From assembly GCF_000427665.1 (NCBI RefSeq), contig NZ_KE386572.1, positions 1,219,117-1,283,116 of the forward strand: DNA of 64,000 bases, given 5' to 3'. The notes beneath the pieces were generated by a model. That model searched no databases, was not told where the DNA came from, and saw nothing but the letters and a program-made list of their open reading frames with translations. This document shows, piece by piece, positions 62,492 through 64,000 of this stretch (within the stretch, counting starts at the first letter, position 1; every line of letters starts with the position of its first letter). The DNA is from Geminicoccus roseus DSM 18922 (GTDB lineage: Bacteria; Pseudomonadota; Alphaproteobacteria; Geminicoccales; Geminicoccaceae). The translations under genes and the position numbers were made by a program.

Positions 62492-63934
62492 ATGAAGAAA
62501 GCCACCGTTCTTTCTGCGACTCTGCTGCTGGTAGTTTCCATTGCTTCTGTCACGACACAGAAGCGAGTACGCGCCGATGAGAATGGGTTGGACATGCGCC
62601 TGCTGGACCGTGTCCTTCTGCACCGGACCCCTCACCGCGGCATGGACTATGTTCCAGTCGCCCACGCCGGCTCGTCTGCGAGCGGCAAGTCTTCGCTCAA
62701 AGTGGATATAATCCGGAAGATCGAGCTGGATGGAAATGCACTCGACAACAACTACTCAAGCGTGCTGCCACTGGACTTTAATGGCAACGGCACCTCGGAA
62801 TTCCTGCACTGGAACGGAAACCGCATCATGCGGCTCTATGGGAATCAGGGGAACAAGATCTGGCAGATCATCAACAGTTCTGGCCGCAGGATAACCACCG
62901 GAGCCTACACTCATCGCGACGCTGCCGTGATCATGGACCTGAACGGCGATAACAAGGACGATGTCCTGCACTGCTGGCAGTCCGGATCGACCAAGCTGGT
63001 GGTGCAGCGCAATGGAGCGACGGGCAAAGAAATCCGGCGGATCAGCCTGCCCGACCAAAGTGTCTCGTCTTCCAGTCATTGCCTGATCGCAGCCTATCGG
63101 AAGCAGTCGGATAAAAAACCAATCATCTTGGTGTCTCAACAGCAGCCGGGCGGCAGCGGGAAGTGCAACAACAAGAACTATATCGACAACTGGGTCCGGG
63201 TGGTTGCCTATGACACCAACCTCAAACAGCTCTGGCACGCCGATACCTGCCATGCAGGCCATCACACCGCAGGTGTGGACGCCAACAACGACGGCTACCA
63301 GGAGTACTTCTTTGCCGGCAAGTATGCCCTCGACTTCAATGGCAAGATCCGCTGCACCCTGAAGGGCTGGTCCGCTGGCGATCATGTCGATGCCATCCGG
63401 GTGGCCAAGCTCGATCCTGCATCGTCCCGGCTTGTGGCGGTGGCCATCGGTGCTAGCGGCGGCGGTGCGTTCGATGCCAGCAACTGCAACTGGCTCTGGG
63501 GCTTCTCCAAGACGATCCCGAACCCTCAGGAGCTGTCCATAGCCCAACTGGAGCCCGCACCTAAGCCGCTGTCCGTGACAGTAACTCAGCGAGGATCGAA
63601 CACGACGGAAACGCATGTTCTCGATGCGAACGGCAAGCTCGTGCGCAAGATCCAGGCCCGGGTCGTCCCCATGCAGAACGCCGAGTTGGACGGCGACACG
63701 CGTACCGACGAGATCGTCTCCATGTTCGGCCAGGTGTTCAACGGCAACGGAGACAAGCTTCTTTCCACCGACTGGTACTGGAACCTCAAGGGATCCAAGG
63801 TCGAACACGTCGTCGGGCAAACCGAGTACGACCAGTGGGCCGCCTTTCCGCTGATGTTTGACGTGGACAACGACGGCAAAGACGAACTTGTCACCTGGGG
63901 ACAGAGCCTGATCGTCGTGGGCCGGCCACGTTGA
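62492..63934 (+). CDS. Secreted VCBS/FG-GAP-type beta-propeller protein, possibly PL11-like
   Basis: A 480-residue product from the ATG at 62492, with a signal peptide (MKKATVLSATLLLVVSIASV). Calcium-loop repeats typical of FG-GAP/VCBS proteins are present (LPLDFNGNGTSEFLHWN, MDLNGDNKDDVLHCW, GVDANNDGYQEYFFAGKYAL, VDNDGKDELVTWG). AGHHTAGVDANNDGYQ with GDHVDAIRVAKLDP resembles the metal-binding core of family 11 rhamnogalacturonan lyases, though I cannot confirm an active enzyme. AT-rich leader DNA precedes it. An upstream ATG at 62426 is less likely because it lacks a signal. Confidence 0.75.
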   Translation: MKKATVLSATLLLVVSIASVTTQKRVRADENGLDMRLLDRVLLHRTPHRGMDYVPVAHAGSSASGKSSLKVDIIRKIELDGNALDNNYSSVLPLDFNGNGTSEFLHWNGNRIMRLYGNQGNKIWQIINSSGRRITTGAYTHRDAAVIMDLNGDNKDDVLHCWQSGSTKLVVQRNGATGKEIRRISLPDQSVSSSSHCLIAAYRKQSDKKPIILVSQQQPGGSGKCNNKNYIDNWVRVVAYDTNLKQLWHADTCHAGHHTAGVDANNDGYQEYFFAGKYALDFNGKIRCTLKGWSAGDHVDAIRVAKLDPASSRLVAVAIGASGGGAFDASNCNWLWGFSKTIPNPQELSIAQLEPAPKPLSVTVTQRGSNTTETHVLDANGKLVRKIQARVVPMQNAELDGDTRTDEIVSMFGQVFNGNGDKLLSTDWYWNLKGSKVEHVVGQTEYDQWAAFPLMFDVDNDGKDELVTWGQSLIVVGRPR

Positions 63935-64000
63935 GATGGCCTCATAAGACTGCCGCGAAAGCCTCGCTTCGGCACGGATGAGTTGGGTATTAGGCGCGGC

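Overview
The window is GC-rich, densely coded DNA from a Gram-negative bacterium. LPS heptose genes (hldE, hldD), a Pqi lipid-transport operon, FixJ-type regulators and an ECF41 sigma factor point to an alphaproteobacterium, possibly Rhodospirillales-like. The assignment to class is moderately confident and the order is a guess.

Bases 1-9670 are core genome. They hold hldE (cut by the window edge), hldD, pqiC, pqiB and pqiA on the minus strand, a LysR regulator, a plus-strand set of three YceI-type proteins around a cytochrome b561, an RluA-type pseudouridine synthase and tRNA-Ser(CGA).

Bases 9655-31977 are an integrated element of about 22.3 kb. It is bounded by an exact 16-bp repeat of the tRNA-Ser 3' end and carries a P4-type tyrosine integrase at its distal edge. 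A long minus-strand operon encodes an AlpA-like regulator, a primase-polymerase/helicase, many small proteins, two tandem Nu1-like terminase small-subunit homologues and a 1145-residue tail-spike-like protein with a C-terminal polysaccharide-lyase-like domain. I found no capsid, portal or large terminase gene. This looks like a phage satellite. Its left part carries a DUF1376 replication protein, a divergent cassette of DNA-binding proteins, an RTX calcium-binding protein, a membrane-anchored unknown and a visibly AT-richer three-gene module next to the tRNA.

Bases 31978-46957 are accessory metabolism and regulation: a degenerate IS481-type element inserted at an IS5-type remnant, an AraC regulator divergent from an SDR/haloperoxidase/NmrA/cupin operon, and an ECF41 sigma factor divergent from a carboxymuconolactone decarboxylase, with matching ECF41-type promoters on both strands. 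A decayed stretch follows, then an adenylate cyclase, an SDR with a frameshift, NDH-2, an MBL hydrolase and a nitroreductase. Three genes here each carry a single-base frameshift.

Bases 47439-53372 are a two-component operon: a hybrid-less histidine kinase with nine PAS repeats and three response regulators, two of them FixJ-like.

Bases 53593-64000 hold a secreted cupin, an alpha/beta hydrolase, a DipZ-like thiol-redox protein, a broken ohr next to an intact ohrR with shared operator-like repeats, two secreted FG-GAP/VCBS proteins, and a graveyard of IS5, IS630 and IS256 fragments.
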